Assembly: GCF_003012915.1 (NCBI RefSeq)
Contig: NZ_CP027770.1
Span: 248,001 to 312,000 of the forward strand
Reading direction: 5' to 3'
DNA length: 64,000 nucleotides
DNA from: Staphylococcus felis
Lineage (GTDB): Bacteria > Bacillota > Bacilli > Staphylococcales > Staphylococcaceae
Shown: positions 8,060 through 17,111 of the stretch, one piece after another
Layout of the letters: every line of letters starts with the position of its first letter
Position numbering within the stretch: position 1 is the first letter of the stretch
Translations under genes and position numbers: made by a program
The notes under the pieces: model-generated
Told to the model about the DNA's origin: nothing
What the model saw: only the letters and a program-made list of their open reading frames with translations
The model's database searches: none

Positions 8060-9217
8060 CTATGTCGTTTTATTTCGATTCAATCCTTTTTCTATCCAAA
8101 TGACACCACAACCTAATAACATAAATAGAATAGACATCATTAAAGGATATTCAATATTCACATCATATAAACCGCCTGCAATGAGCGGTCCAATAAAATT
8201 ACCCATACTCGTAAAAGTTGAATTAAGTCCTCCTGCAAAGCCTTGTCTATGACCCGCAATATTTGAAAAGTAATTGGTCAACGCTGGTCTTATTAAATCA
8301 AACCCAATAAAAACAATAAAACAAATCAGCATGACATGCCAATACGCATGTGCATAAATCAATAAAAGTAAAATGACCGCTGAATAAATAAGCGCATATA
8401 CAATGAAAGTGAGCTCACTCATAAATTGAATTAACTTATCAAATAAGAAGATTTGAAAGATGGCCCCCACTATACCTCCTCCTGTAATTGCAATTGAAAT
8501 ATCAGCAGGTTGAAAATTCATTTTATCTGCAGTATATAATGGAAATAAAGTCTCAAAAGCAGATAATCCAAATGCTAAGATTAGCGTTAATATGGCAGGT
8601 GTAATAAACATTTTAATGTTCAGCTTTTCAAGATGATGACTATCAAATTGTGGAAACCCTTGTGTTGTTTCACGCTTTGATTTATGCACAAAAGCAACTG
8701 TCCCAATAAAAGCTAAAAGCCCTAAAATCCCTGCAAATAAAAAGGGCAGACGATGTGAAATTTCGCCTAGAAAACCTCCTGCACCAGGACCTAATATAAA
8801 GCCAGCTGAAATAATGGCAGACATATAGCCAAAGTTTCGTGCTTTATCTTTTGCAGGCGATAAATCAGCAATCAAACCCGTTACACCAGGCATAACCATT
8901 CCCGCACTCATCCCGCCTAATACACGAGAAATGATAAGCAAATTAAAAGTATCTGCTATAGCAAATAAAAACTCCGACACACTAAATAAAATCAGTCCTA
9001 TACAAATAATTAACTTCTTACCAAGTTTATCTGCAAGTGTACCTCCAAATGGGGAAATAATCATTTGTGCAAGTGCAAATGCTGCGACTAACACACCCAA
9101 ATCTGTTCCCGTTAATCCTAAATCTTTCAAATAGACTGGCAATACCGGAATGACAAGTCCAATACCGAGGAACACTAAAAAGATGTTTAAATATAAAACA
9201 ATAAATTGTTTGTTCAC
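8060..9217 (-). CDS. norA: Multidrug efflux MFS transporter NorA
   Basis: The 385-residue, 12-helix MFS transporter is very close to S. aureus NorA over its whole length (start MNKQFIVLYLNIFLVFLGIG, motif A region GTLADKLGKK, motif C region GPGAGGFLGE). It exports fluoroquinolones, dyes and other hydrophobic cations in exchange for protons. The start codon is GTG at 9217 with GAGGAGG eight bases upstream. A TATAAT-like -10 lies about 50 bases before the start. The mgrA gene, whose product controls norA in S. aureus, lies 5.5 kb away in this window. Confidence 0.93.
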   Translation of the reverse strand: MNKQFIVLYLNIFLVFLGIGLVIPVLPVYLKDLGLTGTDLGVLVAAFALAQMIISPFGGTLADKLGKKLIICIGLILFSVSEFLFAIADTFNLLIISRVLGGMSAGMVMPGVTGLIADLSPAKDKARNFGYMSAIISAGFILGPGAGGFLGEISHRLPFLFAGILGLLAFIGTVAFVHKSKRETTQGFPQFDSHHLEKLNIKMFITPAILTLILAFGLSAFETLFPLYTADKMNFQPADISIAITGGGIVGAIFQIFLFDKLIQFMSELTFIVYALIYSAVILLLLIYAHAYWHVMLICFIVFIGFDLIRPALTNYFSNIAGHRQGFAGGLNSTFTSMGNFIGPLIAGGLYDVNIEYPLMMSILFMLLGCGVIWIEKGLNRNKTT

Positions 9218-9421
9218 ACAATCATCCTCCTCTATTAGACATTAAAATATTAGAACATTATATAACATCTCAAACATTTAATAAAGTTCACAACTCAAAA
9301 ATGTAAAAACAACTATAAAATAGAATATGGTACATAGATTAACTTCAAACTATGAAAATATTTGAAACTTATAAATTATCATTGTATGCTAAAAGCCTCA
9401 TCGCTTGAGGAGGTGTTAATC

Positions 9422-10040
9422 GTGAGAGCACGACATATCGTTCGTCTCATGTATATTATACTATTAACTACTATTTTTATTTTACCTAATTATTTCAAGT
9501 TCACATTGTTAAATATGACACTTGCCTATATTCCATTAGAGCTCGCTTTTTTATTAAGACTCTTTGTGCCACGACGTTGGTTCGAATGGCCGCTCTTTAT
9601 CATTTATCTTTGTATTTTTACTTTAATGTTGCCGAATACGTTTTACATGCTCACCGATTTAATTCATTTAAATCAATTTAATTTCGCCTTTTTATCAGGG
9701 CTTGTTTTAACAGAATGGATTCACTTTACGATACCTATTACTTGCCGTAATGTTTGCAATGCTTTGTTATGTTCTAACAATCAATGAATTAAACCAACTC
9801 CCCTTTTCAAAAAGGACACGTATCAGTATCGTTACTATGATTCTGTTTTTAAATGGTCTAGGCATCTATGTCGGACGTTTTCTACGTTTTCACAGTGTGC
9901 ATATCATTAATAATCCCTTTTCAATAATATGGTCTACTTTAAAATCGATTCATGCAGAGGCTATCTTATTTATTTTGATGATAACACTTTTACAAGCCTT
10001 TCTTTTATTATGTGCGAAAGGAGTACGTATGAAATCATGA
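9422..10040 (+). pseudogene. DUF1361 membrane protein, frameshifted
   Basis: A GTG start at 9422, with GAGGAGGTG six bases upstream, opens a frame encoding several membrane helices (VRARHIVRLMYIILL, then LPNTFYMLTDLIHLNQFNF, typical of DUF1361). Within about 9728-9740 the family reading jumps to another frame. The first frame ends in a foreign tail (TCRNVCNALLCSNNQ) at 9787. The second frame continues plausibly as YLLLAVMFAMLCYVLTINELNQL to 10040. One extra base, or two missing, would explain this. It could be a true pseudogene, a phase-variable site or a sequencing error; no long homopolymer is present. Confidence 0.7.
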
Positions 10041-10309
10041 ATACGCTATTCATTTTTATATGCATGATAATGGCATTACAACTTTGTATAAGCTTTTTAC
10101 TTTATCAAATTGATTGGCCTTTAATGTGGTGTTTGTTGTTAATTCTTTTACCTTTTGGAATAGGATTGTTTCTCATTCAAATCTTTTATTACGAACGTTA
10201 TTATCCAAATTGGAAAGTCCCTTTCAAAACAAAAATACTTTTGAAATACATGTATATATTGACACTTTTTCAGTTTGTTGGCTTGTATTTAATGCTATTT
10301 GTTTTTTAA
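10037..10309 (+). CDS. Small membrane protein of unknown function
   Basis: This 90-residue ORF starts at an ATG overlapping the stop of the DUF1361 gene by four bases (ATGA), which suggests translational coupling. It has three hydrophobic segments (MNTLFIFICMIMALQLCISF, LMWCLLLILLPFGIGLFLI, YILTLFQFVGLYLMLFVF) separated by a short charged loop. I do not recognise the family. If its translation depends on ribosomes ending the upstream frame at 10040, the frameshift in the DUF1361 gene would reduce it. Confidence 0.6.
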   Translation: MNTLFIFICMIMALQLCISFLLYQIDWPLMWCLLLILLPFGIGLFLIQIFYYERYYPNWKVPFKTKILLKYMYILTLFQFVGLYLMLFVF

Positions 10310-10438
10310 ATTATCATAGACCTATTATTTTTTGTTATAAAATACGACATCATACTTTGTTCTTAACACAATTAAAAGTATACTTGTACAATATACAGTA
10401 TTAAAAAATTAAGTTTATTGACTTAAAGGAGGTCAACT

Positions 10439-11155
10439 ATGCAACGTTTTCATTCAGATAAGGTCGCTTGGCGAGATTTATGGGCATTTTTAGTTTACGT
10501 TATAGTTAGTGTTTTTTTGATTCCATTCATTTTTCATCTCTTTAGACCCTCTAGCCAAAGTCTTTCGAGTCCACTCATTCTAAATATGATGGGGATTATG
10601 ACCGCACTTGCTGTGATTTCATACTTGGCATGGTCTCATAGACATCAACTACGTGAACAGATCAAAGTTCATTTAAGATATTTAAAAGGATCTTTTAAGC
10701 TGATTATTTTAGCTTACATACTTTATATGGTTGCTAATGCAATCACTACAGCGTTAATGAACTTTTTACCTGAACAATGGCAATTCACTAACACTGGTAA
10801 TCAAGAGGCAATCAAAATCTTATTTGAAGATCCTAAAATTTTGCCTGTTGTTTTCATTAACATTGCTATTCTCACACCTATTATGGAAGAGTTATTATTT
10901 AGACATATTATCATCGGAGAATTAGGTAAGAAATTAGGGTTTATTGTCATGGGAGTTGTTTCAATCATCTTTTTTGCTGGCATGCATCTCATTCTAGCAG
11001 TTTCCCCATTTGAAGCTATACCATACTTATTAATGGCAACAATGTTTGTGGTGATTTATATCAAAAGTGGTCGTAACATTGCAGTTTCAATTGCTTCACA
11101 TATGCTTGTTAATACGGTAGCGTTTATTGCCCTTGTTGTGCAATCCTATAGCTAA
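10439..11155 (+). CDS. CPBP (CAAX/Abi) intramembrane metalloprotease
   Basis: The 238-residue protein has about six membrane segments and all three CPBP motifs: EELLFR (Glu150, Glu151, Arg155), FAGMHL (His183) and SIASHMLVN (His221, Asn225). These form the expected active site inside the membrane. Members process prenylated or peptide pheromone substrates or protect against bacteriocins; the substrate here is unknown. A perfect AAAGGAGG precedes the ATG. It is monocistronic and converges on mdh, with a shared terminator. Confidence 0.88.
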   Translation: MQRFHSDKVAWRDLWAFLVYVIVSVFLIPFIFHLFRPSSQSLSSPLILNMMGIMTALAVISYLAWSHRHQLREQIKVHLRYLKGSFKLIILAYILYMVANAITTALMNFLPEQWQFTNTGNQEAIKILFEDPKILPVVFINIAILTPIMEELLFRHIIIGELGKKLGFIVMGVVSIIFFAGMHLILAVSPFEAIPYLLMATMFVVIYIKSGRNIAVSIASHMLVNTVAFIALVVQSYS

Positions 11156-11157
11156 AT

Positions 11158-11222
11158 AAATGAAGAGTATGATCGTAAAACGTCTCTTTTGAATCGACAA
11201 TTTTGCATCTTACTCTTCATTT
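11158..11222. terminator. Bidirectional terminator between the CPBP gene and mdh
   Basis: The arms AAATGAAGAGTA (11158-11169) and TACTCTTCATTT (11211-11222) are perfectly complementary and lie between convergent genes. Confidence 0.7.
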
Positions 11223-11228
11223 AAGTTA

Positions 11229-12179
11229 TTATCTTTCTTTTGATTCACCTTTTAATGTTGCTCTTACTTTTTCCACTGCTTTTGCTGAATCTTGGAATTG
11301 TTTTTGTTCTGACGCGCTTAATTCTAATTCAATAATACGTTCTACACCTTTTGCGCCTAGTATGGTTGGTACGCCAATGTATAGACCGTTTAATCCATAC
11401 TCCCCATCACAATAAGCAATTGTCGGTATCAATCGCTTCTGATCCATTAATATAGCTTCAATCATTTCATAAATGGCTGCTGACGGAGCATAATAAGCTG
11501 AGCCATCTCCAAGTAGTTGAACAATTTCAGCACCACCTTTTCGTGTACGGCTGACAATCTGATCAATATTATCTTGCGACATGAGCTCATGAAGCGGGAC
11601 TCCATTGACATAACTATGTCTCACTAGAGGTACCATTGTATCACCGTGACCTCCTAAGACGATGGCTGTTACATCAGTGACTGCAATGTTTAAATCTTTT
11701 GCAACAAAAGTTCTAAATCTCGCTGTATCGAGGACCCCTGATTGTCCTATGACACGATGACTCGGAAATCCTGATGCACGATATACTGCATATGTCATAG
11801 CATCAACTGGATTAGTTAATACGATAATCGTACAATGCGGCGAATATTGAACAATCTTTTCTGTTACCTCTTTCATTACTTGCTCATTCGTTTGCACTAA
11901 ATCATCACGACTCATTCCAGGTTGGCGCGGTACTCCTGCTGTAATAACAACTATGTCTGAATTAGATGTGTCACTATAGTCAACCGTCGCCTTAACATCT
12001 GTCTTAAAACCTAAAATAGCACTACTTTGTAAGATATCTAACGCCTTACCTTTCATAGCATTTTCATTTTTGTCTCTATCTACTAAAACGACATCAGCTA
12101 TCCCTCTCATCGCCGTAATAAATGCTAACGTTGCACCCGTATGCCCAGAACCTATAATGGATACCTTTTTACGTTTCAT
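11229..12179 (-). CDS. mdh: Malate dehydrogenase (LDH-like)
   Basis: The protein has 316 residues from the ATG at 12179. I chose this start over an in-frame ATG at 12200 because AGGGGGA lies nine bases upstream and the earlier ATG overlaps that site. It has the NAD loop GSGHTGAT at the N-terminus. The specificity loop [10 protein letters not shown] carries arginine (Arg84 of this start) where lactate dehydrogenases have glutamine, so oxaloacetate/malate is the likely substrate pair. The catalytic His is in [10 protein letters not shown]. It is soluble and cytoplasmic and appears to be monocistronic. Confidence 0.85.
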   Translation of the reverse strand: MKRKKVSIIGSGHTGATLAFITAMRGIADVVLVDRDKNENAMKGKALDILQSSAILGFKTDVKATVDYSDTSNSDIVVITAGVPRQPGMSRDDLVQTNEQVMKEVTEKIVQYSPHCTIIVLTNPVDAMTYAVYRASGFPSHRVIGQSGVLDTARFRTFVAKDLNIAVTDVTAIVLGGHGDTMVPLVRHSYVNGVPLHELMSQDNIDQIVSRTRKGGAEIVQLLGDGSAYYAPSAAIYEMIEAILMDQKRLIPTIAYCDGEYGLNGLYIGVPTILGAKGVERIIELELSASEQKQFQDSAKAVEKVRATLKGESKER

Positions 12180-12232
12180 ATGTTTCAATCCCCCTATCAT
12201 TTAATCAATTCTATTATAACATTAAAACGTAA

Positions 12233-12263
12233 AGAAAACGCCTTCAAAATGAAAGCGTTTCCC
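12233..12263 (-). terminator. Terminator of the small membrane protein gene
   Basis: On the minus strand GGAAACGCTTTC pairs with GAAGGCGTTTTC and is followed by a short T run. It lies just beyond the stop at 12273. Confidence 0.65.
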
Positions 12264-12272
12264 TAGTCTTTA

Positions 12273-12554
12273 TTATGGCATTTTAAACATCATATATAGT
12301 AAAAAAGCAACTGCTAAAGACATGCATAATGTCATTACTAATAAATACAAAGTCGTACGTCCATATTTAAATAAAAAGGCAATAAACATTGCAATGACAT
12401 TGTATACTGTAAAAATAGCAAAAAAGGTAACAAGCACAACTGGGATCGGTGAAAAAATGAAAACCAGTGCAATAATGATGCCGAATATGATATACGGTAT
12501 TGCTATTAAATTACGCTCAAACCGACTTCTTTTTAATCTCTCAGTGTCATTCAT
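12273..12554 (-). CDS. Small membrane protein, uncharacterised
   Basis: The 93-residue protein has a short charged N-terminus (MNDTERLKRSRFERN) and three predicted membrane helices. It has a good AAGGAG ribosome binding site and its own terminator, which supports expression. I do not recognise a named family, and no catalytic motif is visible. Confidence 0.7.
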   Translation of the reverse strand: MNDTERLKRSRFERNLIAIPYIIFGIIIALVFIFSPIPVVLVTFFAIFTVYNVIAMFIAFLFKYGRTTLYLLVMTLCMSLAVAFLLYMMFKMP

Positions 12555-12614
12555 TAAAATTTCTCCTTTTGATATACTGGCATGATTGATCTATATGATT
12601 ATTACGAGTGTGAT

Positions 12615-13523
12615 TTACGGAATATCATAACCTTGTGCTGCTGTATAAATATCAAACCACTCTTGATCATGCAAATCAATATCAAGTCCTTCAATAGCTT
12701 GTTCAACACGTTCAATTTGACTGGTTCCTAAGATTGGCATTATTTGAGCAGGATGTCTTTTGAACCATGCACTGATAATAGCACCTACCGATGTACTATG
12801 TGCCTCAGCAATCCTTTTAAGCACAGGCATAACTCGTTTTGACTTCTTATCTTGGCTGTCAAATAATTTTCCTCCTGCAAAAGGTCCCCACGCCATAATC
12901 TTCACATTTTCTTTATACATATCGTCTAGCAATCCGTTTTGGAATGCATCGAGATGATAAGGTGACATTTCAATTTGATTCACCGCAATATGGAACTTAT
13001 CATCTTTGAGGCAGTTATTTAATAACTCATACTGTGAACGCTGAAAATTAGAGACCCCGAATGATAAAATTTTACCTTCTTCAACCAAATCTTTTAACGC
13101 ATCCGTAATTTGACAAGGTTGCATGAGTGGGGACGGTCTATGTATGAGCAAACTATCAATATAATCCACATTCAATTGTTTCAACGAACGTTCAACTGAG
13201 CGCTTTATGTGACTTTTACTTACATCATATCGGTGGCTTGATTGATCTTTAAAAATCGTATTAGGCTGTACAATCCCACACTTTGTCACAATTTCTATCT
13301 CTTCTCGTAAATGAGGCGAATGTTTTAATGCATCACCAAACATACCTTCTACAGTGTAATGACCATAAATATCCGCATGATCCATCGTTGTAACACCATT
13401 TTCAACCAGTTGATTCAAAAAACGATTCATTTCTTGGCTCGCCATTTTCCATTGTTCTGCATGGAAAAAACCTTGAATGATTCTAGAATATTCAACATGT
13501 TGGTTAATTTGAATACGTTCCAT
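12615..13523 (-). CDS. Aldo/keto reductase, YdhF-like
   Basis: This NADPH-dependent reductase of about 302 residues folds as a TIM barrel. It shows the AKR catalytic pattern Asp-Tyr-Lys-His (DHADIYGHY, then VTKCG, then LLIHRPSP). The C-terminal cofactor region is PAQIMPILGTSQIERVEQAIEG. The start is taken at the ATG at 13523, where AAGGGGTG stands seven bases upstream; a TTG eight codons earlier is less likely. It lies 27 bases after the CobW-type gene in the same direction, so they may share an mRNA. The physiological substrate is unknown. Confidence 0.85.
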   Translation of the reverse strand: MERIQINQHVEYSRIIQGFFHAEQWKMASQEMNRFLNQLVENGVTTMDHADIYGHYTVEGMFGDALKHSPHLREEIEIVTKCGIVQPNTIFKDQSSHRYDVSKSHIKRSVERSLKQLNVDYIDSLLIHRPSPLMQPCQITDALKDLVEEGKILSFGVSNFQRSQYELLNNCLKDDKFHIAVNQIEMSPYHLDAFQNGLLDDMYKENVKIMAWGPFAGGKLFDSQDKKSKRVMPVLKRIAEAHSTSVGAIISAWFKRHPAQIMPILGTSQIERVEQAIEGLDIDLHDQEWFDIYTAAQGYDIP

Positions 13524-13550
13524 AGCTATACACCCCTTTATATTCAATCT

Positions 13551-14480
13551 TTAGCTAAATTGTAACATATCTAGTTGATTTCTTAACTTAGCGGTATCAA
13601 GATGTTCACCAATAATCACAATTGTGCGAGGCTTATCCGTCTGTCCAACTGTATCAAATAAAGGTACTTGGTTCGCAAATTGTACTAAAATGGTCTCATT
13701 TGGCATATTTCTAAATGTCACAAAGCCTTTAAGTCTTAAGATATTGTCTGGTAAATTTAATATAAATTTCACAAATTCATCTTGATTGATCGGATTCTCA
13801 AATGCATACTTCAAACACTGATATTGAGCGTGAGCATGATGTCTATGATCCGACGTCACTTTCTGTAACTGCCCCATCTCCCCATTATCAATTGATTGTT
13901 GTATTTCACCAAATTGTGTGAGCGAAATAGCACAGTTTGGTGAAATTTTTCTTACTTCTTCAATGACCTTTTGACATTGTGCATCGTCTACGAGTTGATC
14001 CACTTTATTAATCATAATACGTTGGCTTGCACGTATCTGGTCTTCCATGAGTTGTTCTGTTTGTGTCGTTAGAGTATGTCTTGATAAAAATCTTAAACTA
14101 TCAACAATACAAATCGCTTCCGGATAACGTACTATCCCTTCCAATGAATTATCTTGGCATGCCATTATAATATCGATTGGATTTGCAATTCCAGTCGCTT
14201 CGATTACGATTCGATCAACATTTTGCTGAACAAGTTGATGAATTTGAGCAACAAGGTCTTGTTGTAAATCACAACATATACAGCCTTGAGTCATTGATAA
14301 TTGGATATCATATTGGTCTAAAATATGGCTATCTACATCAAAATCTCCAAATTCATTTACAATTAGGGCAACTTTCTCATCTTTTTTTAATAATGACGTC
14401 ATATAATGTTTTAGGAATGTGGTTTTTCCGCTTCCTAAAAACCCATTAATAAGAATAATTTCGATTTGTTTTTTGAACAT
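13551..14480 (-). CDS. CobW/ZNG-type G3E GTPase, putative metallochaperone
   Basis: The 309-residue protein has the Walker A motif GFLGSGKTT (13-21), the metal-binding CxCC motif GCICC (66-70), a Walker B/EATG region (VIEATGIANP) and the NKxD specificity motif (INKVDQLVD). A histidine-rich linker (DHRHHAHAQ) and a CobW C-terminal domain follow. Members load or distribute zinc or cobalt with GTP hydrolysis. The His-rich stretch supports metal handling here. No Zur box was identified, so a zinc link is inference. The next gene downstream is the aldo/keto reductase. Confidence 0.85.
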   Translation of the reverse strand: MFKKQIEIILINGFLGSGKTTFLKHYMTSLLKKDEKVALIVNEFGDFDVDSHILDQYDIQLSMTQGCICCDLQQDLVAQIHQLVQQNVDRIVIEATGIANPIDIIMACQDNSLEGIVRYPEAICIVDSLRFLSRHTLTTQTEQLMEDQIRASQRIMINKVDQLVDDAQCQKVIEEVRKISPNCAISLTQFGEIQQSIDNGEMGQLQKVTSDHRHHAHAQYQCLKYAFENPINQDEFVKFILNLPDNILRLKGFVTFRNMPNETILVQFANQVPLFDTVGQTDKPRTIVIIGEHLDTAKLRNQLDMLQFS

Positions 14481-14642
14481 TTTATTGTACCTTTCATAAA
14501 TAATCTACAAATTTGTTATAATGTATGTGTAAATCTGACTTTTAGCTTGATTAACTTTGCATAATCTTCTAAAATTACTGCATGCTATAATTTTAAAATA
14601 GCATAGATTTAAGAGGGAGCGACTTAAATCAACTCAATTATG

Positions 14643-14678
14643 GACGGATTCCCCATCCGTGATAAAGAGAAATACGGA
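14643..14678 (+). promoter_or_regulatory. Hairpin with alternative pairing in the mgrA leader
   Basis: ACGGAT (14643-14648) pairs with ATCCGT (14654-14659) around a C-rich loop. A second ACGGAT (about 14673-14678), just before the Shine-Dalgarno region, could pair with the same ATCCGT instead. A TATAAT element lies near 14586. S. aureus mgrA mRNA has a long leader targeted by the sRNA RsaA, so a structured leader is expected; its use here is not shown. Confidence 0.45.
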
Positions 14679-14702
14679 TCAAATGTTTGGAGGAGAACTA
14701 AT

Positions 14703-15140
14703 ATGTCTGACCATTTAAACTTAAAAGAACAAGTATGCTTTAGTTTATATAACGCACAACGTCAAGTTAACCGTTATTACTCAAATGCTATCTTCAAAAA
14801 GTATAACTTAACGTATCCTCAGTTTCTTGTTTTAGAAATATTATGGGATGAGTCACCCGTTAACGTCAAAAAAGTAGTTACGGATTTGGCACTAGATACT
14901 GGTACTGTTTCGCCATTGCTAAAGCGTATGGAACAAATGAATCTAATCAAAAGGGAACGTTCTGAAATTGACCAACGTGAAGTTTTTGTTCACTTAACGG
15001 ATAAAAGTAAAGAGATGCAACCTAAACTTAGCAATGCATCACAAGAAGTGGCAGAAGCATCATCGTTAACTCCTGATGAAATCAAAGAATTAAATCGTTT
15101 ACTTGAAAAAATCATTACTGCTTTTAGTGAATCGAAGTAA
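14703..15140 (+). CDS. mgrA: MarR-family global regulator MgrA
   Basis: The 145-residue protein is very similar to S. aureus MgrA throughout ([21 protein letters not shown] at the start, then the winged helix [24 protein letters not shown] and [14 protein letters not shown]). It carries the single redox-sensing cysteine near the N-terminus (Cys12). MgrA controls efflux pumps (norA, abcA), autolysis, capsule and surface proteins. The ATG at 14703 with GGAGGAG upstream is the family start; an upstream in-frame ATG at 14640 is not supported. Confidence 0.95.
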   Translation: MSDHLNLKEQVCFSLYNAQRQVNRYYSNAIFKKYNLTYPQFLVLEILWDESPVNVKKVVTDLALDTGTVSPLLKRMEQMNLIKRERSEIDQREVFVHLTDKSKEMQPKLSNASQEVAEASSLTPDEIKELNRLLEKIITAFSESK

Positions 15141-15241
15141 TTCTTAAAGCATTTCAATAGCATTTATCAATGAAGTGCATGCTATTAGCTTTACTATAGA
15201 TTTCCATTAACAGGGCAGTGTTAATTGATTCAAAATGAAGT

Positions 15242-15377
15242 TGGGACAAAGTTATTTAGGGCATGAGCAACATTCAAATGATAAATAAAAGATTTTTTTA
15301 TTCTTAAGTTACGAATACGCTTTCAATAACCCTCTTTCATATCAATACGCGTTTTAAAGTATAAATACTTTGTCCCA
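15242..15377. repeat. TGGGACA-ended inverted-repeat element downstream of mgrA
   Basis: TGGGACAAAGTTATTT (15242-15257) and AAATACTTTGTCCCA (15363-15377) are inverted copies with one indel, separated by about 105 AT-rich bases. The element fills the gap between mgrA and the convergent cydC. The weak stem AATAGCAT/ATGCTATT (about 15157-15187) before it may terminate mgrA. Similar TGGGACA-headed structures occur elsewhere in the window (22076, 34074, 36274, 51417). Confidence 0.6.
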
Positions 15378-15405
15378 GTTTCATCGCACTTAAGGTCATC
15401 TCCCT

Positions 15406-17088
15406 CTATTTAATATCCATCTTACCATTCTTTCTTTTTTTTAATTCTGACGGTGTGACGTCTTGAACGATACGACCTTCCTTTATCTCAATAATACGAT
15501 CAAAACGATCTATATATTCAATGTCATGCGTTGCGACAACCAGTGTCTCAGCACGTTCATGCAAAAGGTTTATTATCATTTGTGTACGTGTGTGATCAAG
15601 ACTATTCGTTGGTTCATCTACTAACCAAACGGATGCTTTTCGAATGAGGAGCCGTGCAATCGCTAGACGTTGAAACTCTCCCCCTGATAATGCTGTTTTG
15701 TCCATCGTGATAAGACGATTCAACCCAATATGAGAAAGTCCGACTTGATCTAATGCCCACCGACATGTATCGTCGTCAACTTCAGTTAACAAATTATCTT
15801 TAATTGTTCCATCAAAGTAGTGTGGATCTTGAAGTAAGATATTCATTTGTTGAAGATAATGTCTTTCATCTATTTCATCAACTTCCTTTTCACCAGCGTA
15901 TATTGTACCTTCAGATACGTTATATAAGCCCATCAAAACATGTAATAGCGTCGACTTACCAGACCCTGAGCTTCCTACAAGTGCAACATGTTCACCTTTT
16001 TTAATCGTTAAGTCTATATTTTTAAGAATTGGTCGCTCACGGTAAGTATAATATAAGGCAACGTCTTTTAGCGTAAACAAAGGGTCACCTATTGTTATAT
16101 GACTCATTTGATAATACGTTTGACCGCCCCTATTATGACGATATTTCGTAATTTCCTCAATTTGTTTTTGCGCTAAATCTGTTTCTCCCTTATAGTATGG
16201 AACTTGTGACATCGCGACCAATTGTTCTAATAACGTTAAAACCATTAAGATGATACTTGTCATATATATCGGATCTAGAACTTGATGTTTAATTTGATAA
16301 ACACCTAAAATAATGCTCATCAAAAGTGCAATCATAGATACTAAATTCAGTATATAATTATAAAGGATATGAAAATTTCGCTCTCGGTGTTCTGCTTGAT
16401 TCAATTGCTGTTCGGCTTTTTCTACACGCTGCTGAAAAAGCGCTACACTATTAAAGCGACGCAAGTCATGTTGTCCTTGAACTTGATTATAATAATGACT
16501 CATAAGGTGTTGCTGTTGGCGATTGACTTCCTGCTTAACCAATCGTGCTTGATATGCAACAAGTTTCGGCATGATAAGCAATGTCAGTAACATTGTAACA
16601 CCAATAATCAGACTGTGTCCCCAACTGATATAGTAAAAAACAATCATCGACATCAGTGAGATAATACTAATTACAACAGGCGGATAATACACTCGCAAAT
16701 AAATATTTTGTAGTGTTTCCACACTTGTCACCATACGGCCTAATAAATCACTTGCTCTGAAATGTCGAAACACATCCGGCACAATTGGACTGAGTGCTTG
16801 ATACATAGTGACACGTACATCTCTCAACATTGTAAAAGTAGCCCGATGAGAATATAAACGTTCAAAATAACGTGTTATCGCCCTTAAAAACCCAAATAGT
16901 TTAACCGTCACAATGAGTCCCATTAAAGCGTATAAAGGCGCACCTAAAGCACTTTGAGTAATCATATAGCCACTTAAAAAGAACATCCCTAAGACAACCA
17001 TCCCACTCAAAACACCTATCACAATAGCTATCAAAAGATCTCTATCCCATTTGACATTGATTTTTCTTTCATTGCTCTTTTCGTTCAT
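15406..17088 (-). CDS. cydC: Thiol-exporting ABC transporter subunit CydC
   Basis: This half-transporter has about 560 residues: six membrane helices (about 20-310), then an ATPase domain with Walker A GSSGSGKST, signature LSGGEFQRLAIAR and Walker B ASVWLVDEPT. With CydD it exports cysteine/glutathione to the outer membrane face, which supports cytochrome bd assembly. I prefer the ATG at 17088 (GGGAGGA eight bases upstream) over a GTG that overlaps the cydD stop. cydAB is not in this window. Confidence 0.88.
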   Translation of the reverse strand: MNEKSNERKINVKWDRDLLIAIVIGVLSGMVVLGMFFLSGYMITQSALGAPLYALMGLIVTVKLFGFLRAITRYFERLYSHRATFTMLRDVRVTMYQALSPIVPDVFRHFRASDLLGRMVTSVETLQNIYLRVYYPPVVISIISLMSMIVFYYISWGHSLIIGVTMLLTLLIMPKLVAYQARLVKQEVNRQQQHLMSHYYNQVQGQHDLRRFNSVALFQQRVEKAEQQLNQAEHRERNFHILYNYILNLVSMIALLMSIILGVYQIKHQVLDPIYMTSIILMVLTLLEQLVAMSQVPYYKGETDLAQKQIEEITKYRHNRGGQTYYQMSHITIGDPLFTLKDVALYYTYRERPILKNIDLTIKKGEHVALVGSSGSGKSTLLHVLMGLYNVSEGTIYAGEKEVDEIDERHYLQQMNILLQDPHYFDGTIKDNLLTEVDDDTCRWALDQVGLSHIGLNRLITMDKTALSGGEFQRLAIARLLIRKASVWLVDEPTNSLDHTRTQMIINLLHERAETLVVATHDIEYIDRFDRIIEIKEGRIVQDVTPSELKKRKNGKMDIK

Positions 17089-17111
17089 GATTACAATCCT
17101 CCCTTCCTCCA

